Positions 6,870-12,908 of a stretch of DNA of 20,776 nucleotides are shown here, in pieces. This DNA comes from a virus. Position 1 is the stretch's first letter. Each line of letters opens with the position of its first letter. A model generated the notes under the pieces. That model was given only the letters and a program-made list of their open reading frames with translations, had not been told where the DNA came from and did no database searches. The position numbers were made by a program, and so were the translations under genes. Location: IMG/VR virus record IMGVR_UViG_3300005563_000491, positions 1 through 20,776 of that record. One strand, given 5' to 3'.

Positions 6870-8147
6870 TTAAAGCTTGTAGTGCTTGTCGATGAAGCCA
6901 AGTGTTTCATCACCAACAAGCTGCCAGTTAATCCACGTCTTGCTGACGGTTATCCCGTCCTCATTGAAGTAGCGCACCTCGCCACCGGGCGAGCCGAAGT
7001 GACGCCAGTGGCCCCTGCGCCAATGCAGGCGTTTGCGGATGCCAGTGGGGTCGCCGCGCTCATGCTCATTGCGGTGACGCTTGGCTAGAGATACGACGTG
7101 GTAGTCACGAAGCGGCGCACGTCCTTCACGGGCTCGCTTTTTCTGCAACGCCTCGCCGCCCAGTGACCGGCGCTCAGCCATGGCCACCTTGGCATCCAGC
7201 ATGATGCACACGGCACGGATTTGCTCACCAATGCGTTTCAGGTACTCAAGCACGGCCTCGGAGTGGCCCTCAGCGGCTGGGTGGTAGAGTTTGGTGCCGT
7301 CAAAGACGACCTTATTGGGGTTGATGTACCAACGCTTGTTGATGCCGGAAGCAATTACTCCCTCGATGCCGTCGCCTTCACCCAAGAAAGCAAGCACACG
7401 CACACCGTTGATCCGGAACTCAAAGCAGGTGTACTGAAACGGCAGTTTGACTTCACCGCCATCAAAGTCCTTTACCCCTTCAAACGCCGCAGCCCAATTG
7501 TGCTCTATCACAAAGCTTTGGAATTCGTTCTTGAAGAAATCAGTTGTGCCACTATCATCGTGAGTGTGCATCAAATCATCAATGAAGTGATGTATCGATG
7601 TGCCCTGCGGGCGTTCGAACTGCACACCCATGGTGGCAAAGCGCCTCGCCAGCTCTTGAATATCAGCGTGTGCCGTGGCACTCTTTTCAGAGGGGGTCGT
7701 GCGCTCTTTTTCAGCCACGGATTCAATGTGCTGCTTTACGCTGGCAAATACAGTGTCGCCATCAGGCTGAGGGTGGCTAACATGAATGGTGCCTACGTGA
7801 TCCATGAACTTAAGTTCGGACTCACGCCGCTTCCTGTTCATGAATTTACGGAACTCTTTTTTAGTAGCACGCATGTCACTTTCAGACTGACGTGCTCTCA
7901 ATTCATCCAAATTCTTGCTACGTACCCAAACAAGGGCATCTGCTACGTTACCGTCAGTGAGCGGCAATCCCACTTGATCAAGCAGGATTTTAATCATCGT
8001 CAACGCGTCTTTTTTCTGCTTGTCATCAAGCAGGTCAGCATTGTGGCCGGTGTATATTTTTGCTTGTTTCACCTCCACGTCCATGTCTGACCTCTTCAAG
8101 ACGTTATCTGCCATGAAGTGATCATAATCCGATCTCCAATTTGGCAT
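6870..8147 (-). CDS. Hypothetical 425-aa phage protein
   Basis: This is a largely hydrophilic protein. Residues 75-140 are rich in Arg, Lys and Glu and probably helical. The middle (about 230-330) looks globular, with CFEFRINGVRVLAFLGEGDG. The C-terminus carries RLHWRRGHWRHFGSPGGE, a 'KRLHxxRGHxRxY/F' motif I have seen near the C-termini of phage proteins of unknown function. The ATG at 8147 follows GGGGAGAAACAA. It is the first protein gene after the tRNA and heads the tailspike cluster. Confidence 0.75.
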   Translation of the reverse strand: MPNWRSDYDHFMADNVLKRSDMDVEVKQAKIYTGHNADLLDDKQKKDALTMIKILLDQVGLPLTDGNVADALVWVRSKNLDELRARQSESDMRATKKEFRKFMNRKRRESELKFMDHVGTIHVSHPQPDGDTVFASVKQHIESVAEKERTTPSEKSATAHADIQELARRFATMGVQFERPQGTSIHHFIDDLMHTHDDSGTTDFFKNEFQSFVIEHNWAAAFEGVKDFDGGEVKLPFQYTCFEFRINGVRVLAFLGEGDGIEGVIASGINKRWYINPNKVVFDGTKLYHPAAEGHSEAVLEYLKRIGEQIRAVCIMLDAKVAMAERRSLGGEALQKKRAREGRAPLRDYHVVSLAKRHRNEHERGDPTGIRKRLHWRRGHWRHFGSPGGEVRYFNEDGITVSKTWINWQLVGDETLGFIDKHYKL

Positions 8148-8163
8148 TTGTTTCTCCCCATGT

Positions 8164-8240
8164 TGGCAACCCCGGCTGAATTCGAATCAGCAACCTTCGG
8201 AATCAAAATCCGACGCTCTAACCAGTTGAGCTACGGGGCT
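8164..8240 (-). tRNA. tRNA-Gln (anticodon TTG)
   Basis: A complete 77-nt cloverleaf folds by eye. The acceptor arm is AGCCCCG/CGGGGTT (with one G-T pair), the D stem GCTC/GAGC, the anticodon stem TCGGA/TCCGA with loop TTTTGAT, and the T stem GCTGA/TCAGC with loop TTCGAAT. The discriminator base is G and the 3' CCA is encoded. The anticodon TTG reads CAA and, by wobble, CAG. The 5' ten bases overlap the end of the upstream coding region. It lies within the minus-strand gene chain, so it must be cut from a longer transcript by host RNases P and E/Z. Confidence 0.95.
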
Positions 8241-8584
8241 TTACAAGACTTCTTGGCAAAGTCACGGACATACGTGTTTGAGTAGTATCCGTCAAGCCAA
8301 GGACGGACTATTTGATTGTACACAAGGGTTGAATGGTAAGGGAAAAGATAATTACTTTCACGTTCAAAGGTGAACGTGCGTTTTCCATTACCTCGTTCAT
8401 AGAGGTGGAACCAAGCATTAACCTGACGGTTGATTCTCTTGTTGAAAGCCCATGCTGTAACAACAGCCACATGCGTCCATTGTCGCTTGGCATATCTGCG
8501 TCTGCGCCAAGCACGCCATCGGCCCAATGCCACAGCCCACCACGGGGCTTTGAACTCTTTCAACTTCTGAATGTGATCAGTCAT
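8231..8584 (-). CDS. Hypothetical basic 117-aa protein
   Basis: This Trp/Arg-rich protein begins MTDHIQKLKEFKAPWW and contains RWRAWRRRRYAKRQW. Its C-terminal half includes VYNQIVRPWLDGYYSN, a 'VxPWLxGxY' pattern found in some phage hypotheticals. An AAGGG SD precedes the ATG, and the gene overlaps the previous one by 8 nt. Its TAG stop lies inside the tRNA-Gln gene. Maturation of the tRNA would therefore cut this mRNA at its very end. Confidence 0.7.
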   Translation of the reverse strand: MTDHIQKLKEFKAPWWAVALGRWRAWRRRRYAKRQWTHVAVVTAWAFNKRINRQVNAWFHLYERGNGKRTFTFERESNYLFPYHSTLVYNQIVRPWLDGYYSNTYVRDFAKKSCKAP

Positions 8585-8825
8585 GGATGGTGGCCCTTAT
8601 ATCATGCTTGGCTCTATATGCCCTCAGGATGGTAGGACCGTGCGGCCCGGCCAACATTACAAGAAGCTGCTTCAGGTTTTCAGGTAGTGGTGTATCTTCC
8701 CATGACATCCTCTTATTGAAGATTGACCACTCTTCACTTCCAATGAGCACATCAAGCTCCAATGAAGTTACTTTGAGGGCTGTACAAGCAGGTACCCAAA
8801 ATTCTTGGAACTCAAAAGTAGTCAT
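8577..8825 (-). CDS. GPHG-motif protein, 82 aa
   Basis: This is a member of a local paralogue family. It begins MTTFEFQEFWVPACTAL, matching the aromatic-x-P-A start of its relatives, and its C-terminal quarter is LKQLLVMLAGPHGPTILRAY followed by RAKHDI. It overlaps the XRE gene stop as ATGA. The family has no function I know. The conserved tail looks like two short helices around a Gly-Pro-His-Gly turn. Confidence 0.75.
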   Translation of the reverse strand: MTTFEFQEFWVPACTALKVTSLELDVLIGSEEWSIFNKRMSWEDTPLPENLKQLLVMLAGPHGPTILRAYRAKHDIRATIHD

Positions 8826-9067
8826 CCGGTTTTGCGCCCCCTCGCCTGATTGATCAGTGAACTGTAGATGCCCAGCACTTTCTCAAACGCAAAGATCTGA
8901 TGCAACATTATACGCTGCCGCCCCGCCTCTATGTTGGCAAGGGACGGGCGGCTGATTTTCAAATGCTTGGCAAGCTGTTCCTGCGTCATCCCCGCCTCCG
9001 TGCGGGCCTCAGCTATCGCCTTGCCCAGCCTCTTGTAACACGGTTCCAGTTTCATTGCCTGAGCCAT
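8822..9067 (-). CDS. XRE-family HTH regulator
   Basis: The start is ATG 9067 (MAQAMKLEPCYKRLGKAI), which follows AAAGGT eight bases upstream. The 81-aa protein is almost entirely a lambda-repressor-like HTH domain: RLGKAIAEARTEAGMTQEQL, then AKHLKISRPSLANIEAGRQR, with the recognition helix around SRPSLANIE. It has no catalytic or cleavage domain, so it is Cro-like in size. It is buried among GPHG-motif genes and overlaps the upstream gene by 59 nt. It probably controls phage promoters or works like an antitoxin-type repressor. Confidence 0.85.
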   Translation of the reverse strand: MAQAMKLEPCYKRLGKAIAEARTEAGMTQEQLAKHLKISRPSLANIEAGRQRIMLHQIFAFEKVLGIYSSLINQARGRKTG

Positions 9068-9335
9068 TAACGATACCTTTCTTGATTTGATATGCCTTAA
9101 GGATAACTTTGCCATGCGGGCCTGCCAGCTTGATCAGTAGCTCTCTCATGTCATCTGACAATGGGAAGTCTTCAGTCCTAAGCCTTGAACAGTAGTCAGC
9201 ATGAATGGTGACTCCCAGTGCTTTATCCAGTTTCCTGAAATGATGATAAACTTCTTTACGATCATTATTATCCACTGGACCGAACAAGTTCAAGAGAGCG
9301 GGCTGCCAGTATTTGAGGGCGTCGTGTTCATTCAT
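9009..9335 (-). CDS. GPHG-motif protein, 108 aa
   Basis: This paralogue starts MNEHDALKYWQPALLNLFGP and carries LRELLIKLAGPHGKVILKAY-like tail residues (DMRELLIKLAGPHGKVILKA, then YQIKKGI). After the motif it continues about 20 residues (VNGSGNETGTVLQEAGQGDS) that its relatives lack. This extension is the region that overlaps the XRE gene and may result from a lost stop. The ATG overlaps the nucleotidyltransferase stop as ATGA. Confidence 0.75.
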   Translation of the reverse strand: MNEHDALKYWQPALLNLFGPVDNNDRKEVYHHFRKLDKALGVTIHADYCSRLRTEDFPLSDDMRELLIKLAGPHGKVILKAYQIKKGIVNGSGNETGTVLQEAGQGDS

Positions 9336-9847
9336 GAGATCAACTCCAGATTATGCTGAGCCCGGTAAGCCTTGCGCAAGGGCACCCCATAGGGCCCTAT
9401 CAAGCTTCCGACCAGTTCATACACCTCACCGTTATGAACGCGGTGAGTGTTGACGCCTTTACGGAGTGCTTCATGCAGGCAGATGCGTTCCCACTTGTCA
9501 CGCACGTTGAAGCGTTTGCAGATGTGAGTGGCGGTGTCGAACGTCTCAGCATAGTTAGCAGAAGACGTCACAATCAGGTTTACCTCACGCCGCCGCCAAG
9601 CCCAGAAGTCATCGTGGTCTTCTGTCTTGCGGTAGTTCTCAGATTGACTTTTCTTGAAGCCTATCGCCTCCAGTTTTTGGTCTATTGACTTCTTGGTGTA
9701 CACAAGGAAATCAACGTCGGTGCTAATGACAGGCGGTGAGCAGACGTAGCGGCTGCCAGCCGGATAGATGCGGACTTCCGGGAACTGCCGCTGCAACAGC
9801 GCCATCCGTGGTTTGATGGTCAGCCAGAAGACAATGCTATTCAGCAT
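9332..9847 (-). CDS. Nucleotidyltransferase-fold protein with GPYG tail
   Basis: Residues 28-50 read IYPAGSRYVCSPPVISTDVD then FLVY. This is the pol-beta nucleotidyltransferase signature: GSR, then DxD at D44 and D46, with a further acidic residue in REVNLIV (about 87-93). The middle (THICKRFNVRDKWERICLHEA) matches phage nucleotidyltransferases of the minimal type, whose substrate is unknown. The last about 25 residues, LVGSLIGPYGVPLRKAYRAQ, are the GPHG-family tail fused on. An AGAGGTGGAAA SD precedes the ATG. The fold is likely; activity is not shown. Confidence 0.8.
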   Translation of the reverse strand: MLNSIVFWLTIKPRMALLQRQFPEVRIYPAGSRYVCSPPVISTDVDFLVYTKKSIDQKLEAIGFKKSQSENYRKTEDHDDFWAWRRREVNLIVTSSANYAETFDTATHICKRFNVRDKWERICLHEALRKGVNTHRVHNGEVYELVGSLIGPYGVPLRKAYRAQHNLELIS

Positions 9848-10118
9848 TTTCCACCTCTATGTCATGTTTGATCTGGTAGGCCCTTAGGATGGCTTTACCA
9901 TGTGGCCCGGCCAGCATGATAAGCAGTTCCTTCAACTCAGGGCTCATTGGCTTATCCAAGTTGAACGCACGGAATTGCCATTGAGACCATTCCGTGATGG
10001 CCAAGGCACGTTCAAGTGCACGCTCCACTTGGTAGAGCTTTGTACCTGCACCCCTCAAATGCCCAAACAGGTTCTCGGCAGCAGGCATCCATATCCGGTC
10101 CTCTTCCTCAGAAGTCAT
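9837..10118 (-). CDS. GPHG-motif protein, 93 aa
   Basis: This paralogue reads MTSEEEDRIWMPAAENLFGH at the start and ELKELLIMLAGPHGKAILRA then YQIKHDIEVE at the end. It is the clearest match to the family consensus. Its SD is AGAGGTGGAAC. It overlaps the next gene by 11 nt and is itself overlapped at its start by the preceding family member by 11 nt. Function unknown; tandem duplication with divergence is the likely origin. Confidence 0.78.
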   Translation of the reverse strand: MTSEEEDRIWMPAAENLFGHLRGAGTKLYQVERALERALAITEWSQWQFRAFNLDKPMSPELKELLIMLAGPHGKAILRAYQIKHDIEVENAE

Positions 10119-10377
10119 GTTCCACCTCTATACCATGTTTGATTTGGTAGGCCCTCAAGATGGTCTTTGCATACGGCCCCTGTAACAGCAGCAGCACTTC
10201 ACGCATGTCGTCTGCTATGGGGAAGTCTTTCCATCTCTCCCTATGGATGAAATCTGACCACATCTTGCAACCCAGCTGCTTCTCAAGAAGCTGACATTTC
10301 TGTTCGGCATTGTGATCTCCGACAAATATGTTGCGTGCTGCCGGTATGAAGTAGTCGTTAGCGTCTTCCATGTTCAT
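10108..10377 (-). CDS. GPHG-family protein (GPYA variant), 89 aa
   Basis: This protein begins MNMEDANDYFIPAARNIFVG and ends DMREVLLLLQGPYAKTILRA then YQIKHGIEVEHDF, with Tyr and Ala replacing the His and second Gly of the motif. Its start at ATG 10377 would overlap the ancestral stop of the upstream gene as TGATG. That supports this start over the second ATG two codons in. The SD is poor (GGGGG), again consistent with former coupling. Confidence 0.76.
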   Translation of the reverse strand: MNMEDANDYFIPAARNIFVGDHNAEQKCQLLEKQLGCKMWSDFIHRERWKDFPIADDMREVLLLLQGPYAKTILRAYQIKHGIEVEHDF

Positions 10378-10665
10378 CAGGAACCCCCGTATCTGGCTTC
10401 AATGATTTTTAATAGGACACGAAGCATGGAAGGGTCAATTTTGCCACAATAGCAAGAAGACAGCACGTCTATAGCAAGAAGACAGCACGTCTATCTTAGC
10501 ACGGGTTTTGTGGGATACACTGAGGTGTCCTGTCTGCACAAACTTTCTCCACTGCTTGTTTGTTACGCCAAGATTTCTGAAGCTTACTTCCGCAGTAGGT
10601 CCTTTATTTTGTTGTATCAAGAAATGTTTTGCTTCCCATACTTTGCTAGATTCTATCTTAGGCAT
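10377..10665 (-). pseudogene. Small gene frameshifted near its 3' end by a 22-bp duplication
   Basis: ATG 10665 follows GGGGATAAG and gives MPKIESSKVWEAKHFLIQQN, then a DNA-binding-like stretch VTNKQWRKFVQTGHL and TRAKIDVLSSCY. A 22-bp tandem duplication at 10449-10492 shifts the frame, so the present product ends after CYRRAVFLLLWQN with a TGA at 10435-10437 (76 aa). With one copy removed, the frame continues as CYCGKIDPSMLRVLLKIIEA then RYGGS, and stops at TGA 10379-10377, overlapping the next ATG as TGATG. That exact fit shows the intact gene was 88 aa. Whether the truncated protein still works is unknown. Confidence 0.75.
10449..10492. repeat. Perfect 22-bp tandem duplication
   Basis: Two identical 22-base units lie head to tail (10449-10470 and 10471-10492), each beginning atagcaagaag and ending acagcacgtct. 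Because 22 is not a multiple of three, the duplication changes the reading frame of the gene it lies in. Perfect identity suggests a recent slippage event, or an assembly artefact. Confidence 0.95.
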
Positions 10666-10846
10666 GTTTCTTATCCCCCATATAGGACAGTTCTTGTATC
10701 CTGAAGGTGGTGAATGGGCATAGCTTTGCCTAGCATAAGGCAAAGCTAGTTCTGAAGTATGGAGCCAGAGACATAGACAGACCAAGAAAACCTACATGGA
10801 AGTAGGAAGTAAGCTGGGGTTATGCTGTCAGCTTTTACTTCTTGCT
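10666..10846. promoter_or_regulatory. Intergenic region with an 11-bp inverted repeat
   Basis: No convincing gene lies here. It contains a perfect inverted repeat, tagctttgcct (10721-10731) and aggcaaagcta (10738-10748), with a six-base loop. There is no T-tract on either side, so it is not a standard intrinsic terminator. On the minus strand TTGGTC and CATACT, 18 bases apart, form a weak promoter candidate further upstream. Two catggaagta words (10795 and 10884) bracket the region and recur in the flank. Confidence 0.5.
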
Positions 10847-11065
10847 TTACACAACGCTAGGGACGTTACTTCCAAGGTCTGTCATGGAAGTAACCCTATG
10901 AGGGACGGAAGTCACACCGGAGCCCTCGCCTGAGCTACGCTTCACAGCGAGCCCTTCTGTGGATACTAGATGCCCTTCTAGCAATTGCACCTGCGCCTCA
11001 GCAGCAGCAGTGTCGGCTTCTACAGGAAGCTGGCTATGGTAAGGGCGGTAGAAGGCCTTTTTCAC
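10847..11065 (-). CDS. Possible small protein, 72 aa, GTG start
   Basis: The frame from GTG 11065 reads MKKAFYRPYHSQLPVEADTA, then an Ala/Glu/Gln-rich stretch and a Ser/Val-rich end. It starts 27 nt after the previous gene's stop and would fill an otherwise empty space. Its SD (AGGT close to the GTG, GGAG further up) is poor. A 10-bp inverted repeat lies within it at 10865-10894. I recognise no family, so it may not be translated. Confidence 0.4.
   Translation of the reverse strand: MKKAFYRPYHSQLPVEADTAAAEAQVQLLEGHLVSTEGLAVKRSSGEGSGVTSVPHRVTSMTDLGSNVPSVV
10865..10894. repeat. Perfect 10-bp inverted repeat
   Basis: gttacttcca (10865-10874) and tggaagtaac (10885-10894) are perfect complements with a ten-base spacer. 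The half-site recurs at 10797 (tggaagta), 10804 and 10909 in partial form. This clustering resembles a protein-binding operator more than a terminator. Confidence 0.55.
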
Positions 11066-11092
11066 GGACCTGCGTTACCTGCTCCACTTAAC

Positions 11093-11386
11093 TCATACGA
11101 CCGGCTCATTTGCCTGTATCAGAAGCATCTTGTAATAGGCATAGCCATGGGGCCCGGTGAGGGCCTCCAGCCGCCTGAGGCTGCTTTCACTGACGCCAGC
11201 TTGTACTCTGCCGTCATAATTTGGTTTGCCTATGAAAGAGCAACATTCATTGTGATGACCAATTAATTTGGCTATCTTTTCGTTGGTGCCTTGGTCAAGC
11301 CTTTCAGCTGTGTCCCACAGCCCGTGACTGGCCAACGTGTCACGCATCCAACGGGCTCTCGTAAGAGTTTCAGCATCAAAGATCAT
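11093..11386 (-). CDS. Divergent GPHG-motif protein, 97 aa
   Basis: This protein begins MIFDAETLTRARWMRDTLAS and ends SLRRLEALTGPHGYAYYKML then LIQANEPVV. The L-x-x-L-x-GPHG core is kept, but the downstream ILRAYQIK stretch has changed to YKMLLIQ. The middle contains NECCSFIG. It follows the winged-helix gene with a 3-nt gap, and its SD is GGGGATTG. Membership of the GPHG family is likely but less certain than for the main cluster. Confidence 0.7.
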   Translation of the reverse strand: MIFDAETLTRARWMRDTLASHGLWDTAERLDQGTNEKIAKLIGHHNECCSFIGKPNYDGRVQAGVSESSLRRLEALTGPHGYAYYKMLLIQANEPVV

Positions 11387-11389
11387 GAC

Positions 11390-11698
11390 TCAATCCCCTA
11401 CTATGATTTGTGCGACTATTTTTCCCATGGTGGTGATGCCATAGCCTGCGCCAGCTACCGCACCGGTGCTCGTGAACAAGCCACTCTTGTACTCAGCCAA
11501 CCCCTTGCGGGCAAGCTGGCGCACGACCACCCTGCCACGTCGCCTATCCATGCCAGTGGCATGGGCTATCCAATCTAAGGATACAAAGTAAAAGTCATCT
11601 TCAACGGGCAACGCCACAAGCACCCTCGTTTGACTGGGCGTCAACCTTTTGGCTGCGCGGATAATGTCGCCAGCCGGACCGAGGTCAGGCTTTTTCAT
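11390..11698 (-). CDS. Winged-helix HTH protein, 102 aa
   Basis: The sequence RLTPSQTRVLVAL (about 18-30), then SLDWIAHATGMDRRRGRVVV and RQLARKGLAEY, then a Gly-rich wing and YGITTMGKIVA, fits a MarR-like winged helix. The putative recognition helix is around MDRRRGRVVVRQL. Small phage regulators of this layout are common. It overlaps the upstream gene as ATGA. A role in regulating the adjacent GPHG cluster is plausible but unproven. Confidence 0.78.
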   Translation of the reverse strand: MKKPDLGPAGDIIRAAKRLTPSQTRVLVALPVEDDFYFVSLDWIAHATGMDRRRGRVVVRQLARKGLAEYKSGLFTSTGAVAGAGYGITTMGKIVAQIIVGD

Positions 11699-11895
11699 TT
11701 TTCAGGAACCCTTTTTATTTCGCCAATGGCGTACATGCCACTGAATTGTGGCAAGTCCCAATCCCTAACCAACCAATACCGCTCTTGATGTGTGCCGGGG
11801 CGCTCCACGTCACGGACACGTGCTGTCCAGCTTTTGCCATGATGCACGACTTCAACTATCTCACCGACAGATGGTCGCCAAGTCCAATTTTTCAT
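11695..11895 (-). CDS. Hypothetical 66-aa protein
   Basis: This protein starts MKNWTWRPSVGEIVEVVHHG and has alternating hydrophobic stretches (SWTARVRDVERPG, RYWLVRDWDLPQFSG) suggesting a small beta barrel of SH3 or Tudor type. It is the first gene after the terminator at 11926-11974. Its SD is GAAGGGT. It is coupled to the winged-helix gene by ATGA. Confidence 0.7.
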   Translation of the reverse strand: MKNWTWRPSVGEIVEVVHHGKSWTARVRDVERPGTHQERYWLVRDWDLPQFSGMYAIGEIKRVPEK

Positions 11896-11925
11896 GGAAG
11901 AAGACCCTTCAGGTTAAATGAAAGA

Positions 11926-11974
11926 CAAAAATGCCCGCTGGGCAACAGGAGGAGAATCCCAAACCCAGCGGGCA
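11926..11974 (-). terminator. Intrinsic terminator with an anti-Shine-Dalgarno loop
   Basis: On the minus strand TGCCCGCTGGG and CCCAGCGGGCA form a perfect 11-bp stem, followed directly by TTTTTGTC, a standard intrinsic terminator. The 21-base loop contains TTCTCCTCCTGTTG. This is the exact complement of CAACAGGAGGAGAA, the ribosome-binding block used by several genes at 13.6-20.7 kb. The stem and T-tract are seen directly; any regulatory pairing is inferred. Confidence 0.85.
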
Positions 11975-12045
11975 CTCTTCACTCAGGCGGGTCACGGGGC
12001 CGAACTGGGGAATTCGGGTGGGAGCGACTTGGCCTGAGCAAAACA
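11975..12045 (-). ncRNA. Possible structured RNA between two terminators
   Basis: The 71 bases between the two terminators have no gene. On the minus strand CTCAGGC and GCCTGAG (12032-12038 and 11982-11988) form an outer 7-bp stem, and CCGAA/TTCGG (12000-12017) an inner hairpin with an eight-base loop. Together with the downstream anti-SD terminator this could be a small RNA of about 115 nt. No clear promoter is seen, so it could equally be an unremarkable 3' untranslated segment. Confidence 0.3.
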
Positions 12046-12075
12046 AACAAAAAACCCTAGCTTAAGGCTAGGGTT
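12046..12075 (-). terminator. Intrinsic terminator
   Basis: On the minus strand AACCCTAGC, loop CTTAA, and GCTAGGGTT form a perfect 9-bp stem followed by TTTTGTTTG. It lies 26 bases past the stop of the 67-aa gene and would end the transcript of the small genes at 12.1-12.8 kb. Confidence 0.9.
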
Positions 12076-12101
12076 GAAAACTTTAAACCGCAATGAAAAA
12101 G

Positions 12102-12305
12102 TTAGAAATCACCGGCTTGAAATGCGCGCCGGGCGGCGTTCTCACAGGCTACTCTGTACTTGTAGGGCCCAACTAGGCCGCTCACAGGCTGCTCATTGGT
12201 GTCAATGAATTGGAAATAAAAACCCAGCATTTGGTCGCCTTCATCATCATACTGGGGCGGCTGCTTGGGATCAAACTCGTGAATTAGTGCATCAGTGGCT
12301 GGCAT
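12102..12305 (-). CDS. Hypothetical 67-aa phage protein
   Basis: The start is ATG 12305 (MPATDALIHEFDPKQPPQYD), which follows GGGAGCAGGG; a longer frame would need a GTG inside the upstream gene. The end, VGPYKYRVACENAARRAFQA then GDF, matches a widespread small phage pattern 'VGPYxxxxxAxxAARRAFxxGDF' of unknown function. It is the last gene before the terminator pair. Confidence 0.72.
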   Translation of the reverse strand: MPATDALIHEFDPKQPPQYDDEGDQMLGFYFQFIDTNEQPVSGLVGPYKYRVACENAARRAFQAGDF

Positions 12306-12315
12306 TCCCTGCTCC

Positions 12316-12570
12316 CTATTTAATGGCTTTGACGAAGGCTGATTGCTCACCTATGACCGCATAGATCATCCACCCTCCACCGCCAACTATGGCTTTTGTT
12401 TGCCCGGCCCTTTCAGCTTCGGCAAGGGTTTTGTACTCAGAACGGTCATAATTACCGACGCCAGCCTTTTTGACCAATGTGAAATATTCAGCATGGTCGC
12501 GGAAGTAGGTATCACGCTCCGTGTATGACTTGAAGTCCGGCATACTACGTGGGTTTCGTTCTTTTGTCAT
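12316..12570 (-). CDS. Hypothetical 84-aa phage protein
   Basis: This protein contains EYFTLVKKAGVGNYDRSEYK and VGGGGWMIYAVIGEQSAFVK, a pattern I associate with a small conserved phage family of unknown role. A perfect AAGGAGGTTAA SD precedes the ATG. Its SD overlaps the end of the previous gene, so the two are tightly packed. Confidence 0.78.
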   Translation of the reverse strand: MTKERNPRSMPDFKSYTERDTYFRDHAEYFTLVKKAGVGNYDRSEYKTLAEAERAGQTKAIVGGGGWMIYAVIGEQSAFVKAIK

Positions 12571-12579
12571 TTAACCTCC

Positions 12580-12795
12580 TTATGGGCACAGGTCTATATA
12601 AAGGTTGCCTTGATCAACCCTAATACTGAGACGCAAATGCGCAGCTTTTGGGCTTACTTTCAGCCAGCCTTTGTCGCCATTCGATTGGAGCTCAACCACA
12701 ATTTGATGTGTGTGAATTGATTCTCGGGCTGATTGTCCTTTTGACAGATCAAAAGTGACATAATCTTCACCTTTCATTTTCTTTACGTTGCTCAT
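12580..12795 (-). CDS. Hypothetical 71-aa protein
   Basis: The start is ATG 12795 (MSNVKKMKGEDYVTFDLSKG), chosen because AAGGAAGG precedes it; an upstream TTG lacks an SD. The C-terminal half (HLRLSIRVDQGNLYIDL) looks beta-rich. It begins just after the terminator of the H1-like gene, so expression may depend on read-through or an unseen promoter. Confidence 0.7.
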   Translation of the reverse strand: MSNVKKMKGEDYVTFDLSKGQSARESIHTHQIVVELQSNGDKGWLKVSPKAAHLRLSIRVDQGNLYIDLCP

Positions 12796-12820
12796 TAGCC
12801 TTCCTTTCCAAAATTTGGAC

Positions 12821-12863
12821 AAAAATAAACCCCCCTCACCAGCATCACCATGGCGAGGGGGGT
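12821..12863 (-). terminator. Intrinsic terminator after the H1-like gene
   Basis: On the minus strand ACCCCCCTCGCC pairs with GGTGAGGGGGGT (12 bp including one G-U) around an 11-base loop and is followed by TTTATTTTTG. It lies 45 bases past the stop of the H1-like gene, with only about 25 bases before the next start. Confidence 0.9.
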
Positions 12864-12908
12864 CGTTCCAGTTCAGGCTTGGGGGGCGTTCTGCCCGAAC
12901 CGAAAGGC

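Noticed and set aside
7221-8090. Plus-strand frame of 289 codons
   Set aside because: It lies wholly opposite the 425-aa gene, which has an SD and fits the surrounding strand; the plus frame shows no domain.
12102-12305. LVGPYKYRVAC as another GPHG-family tail
   Set aside because: The stretch fits a different small phage pattern ending AARRAFQAGDF, and only GPY agrees.
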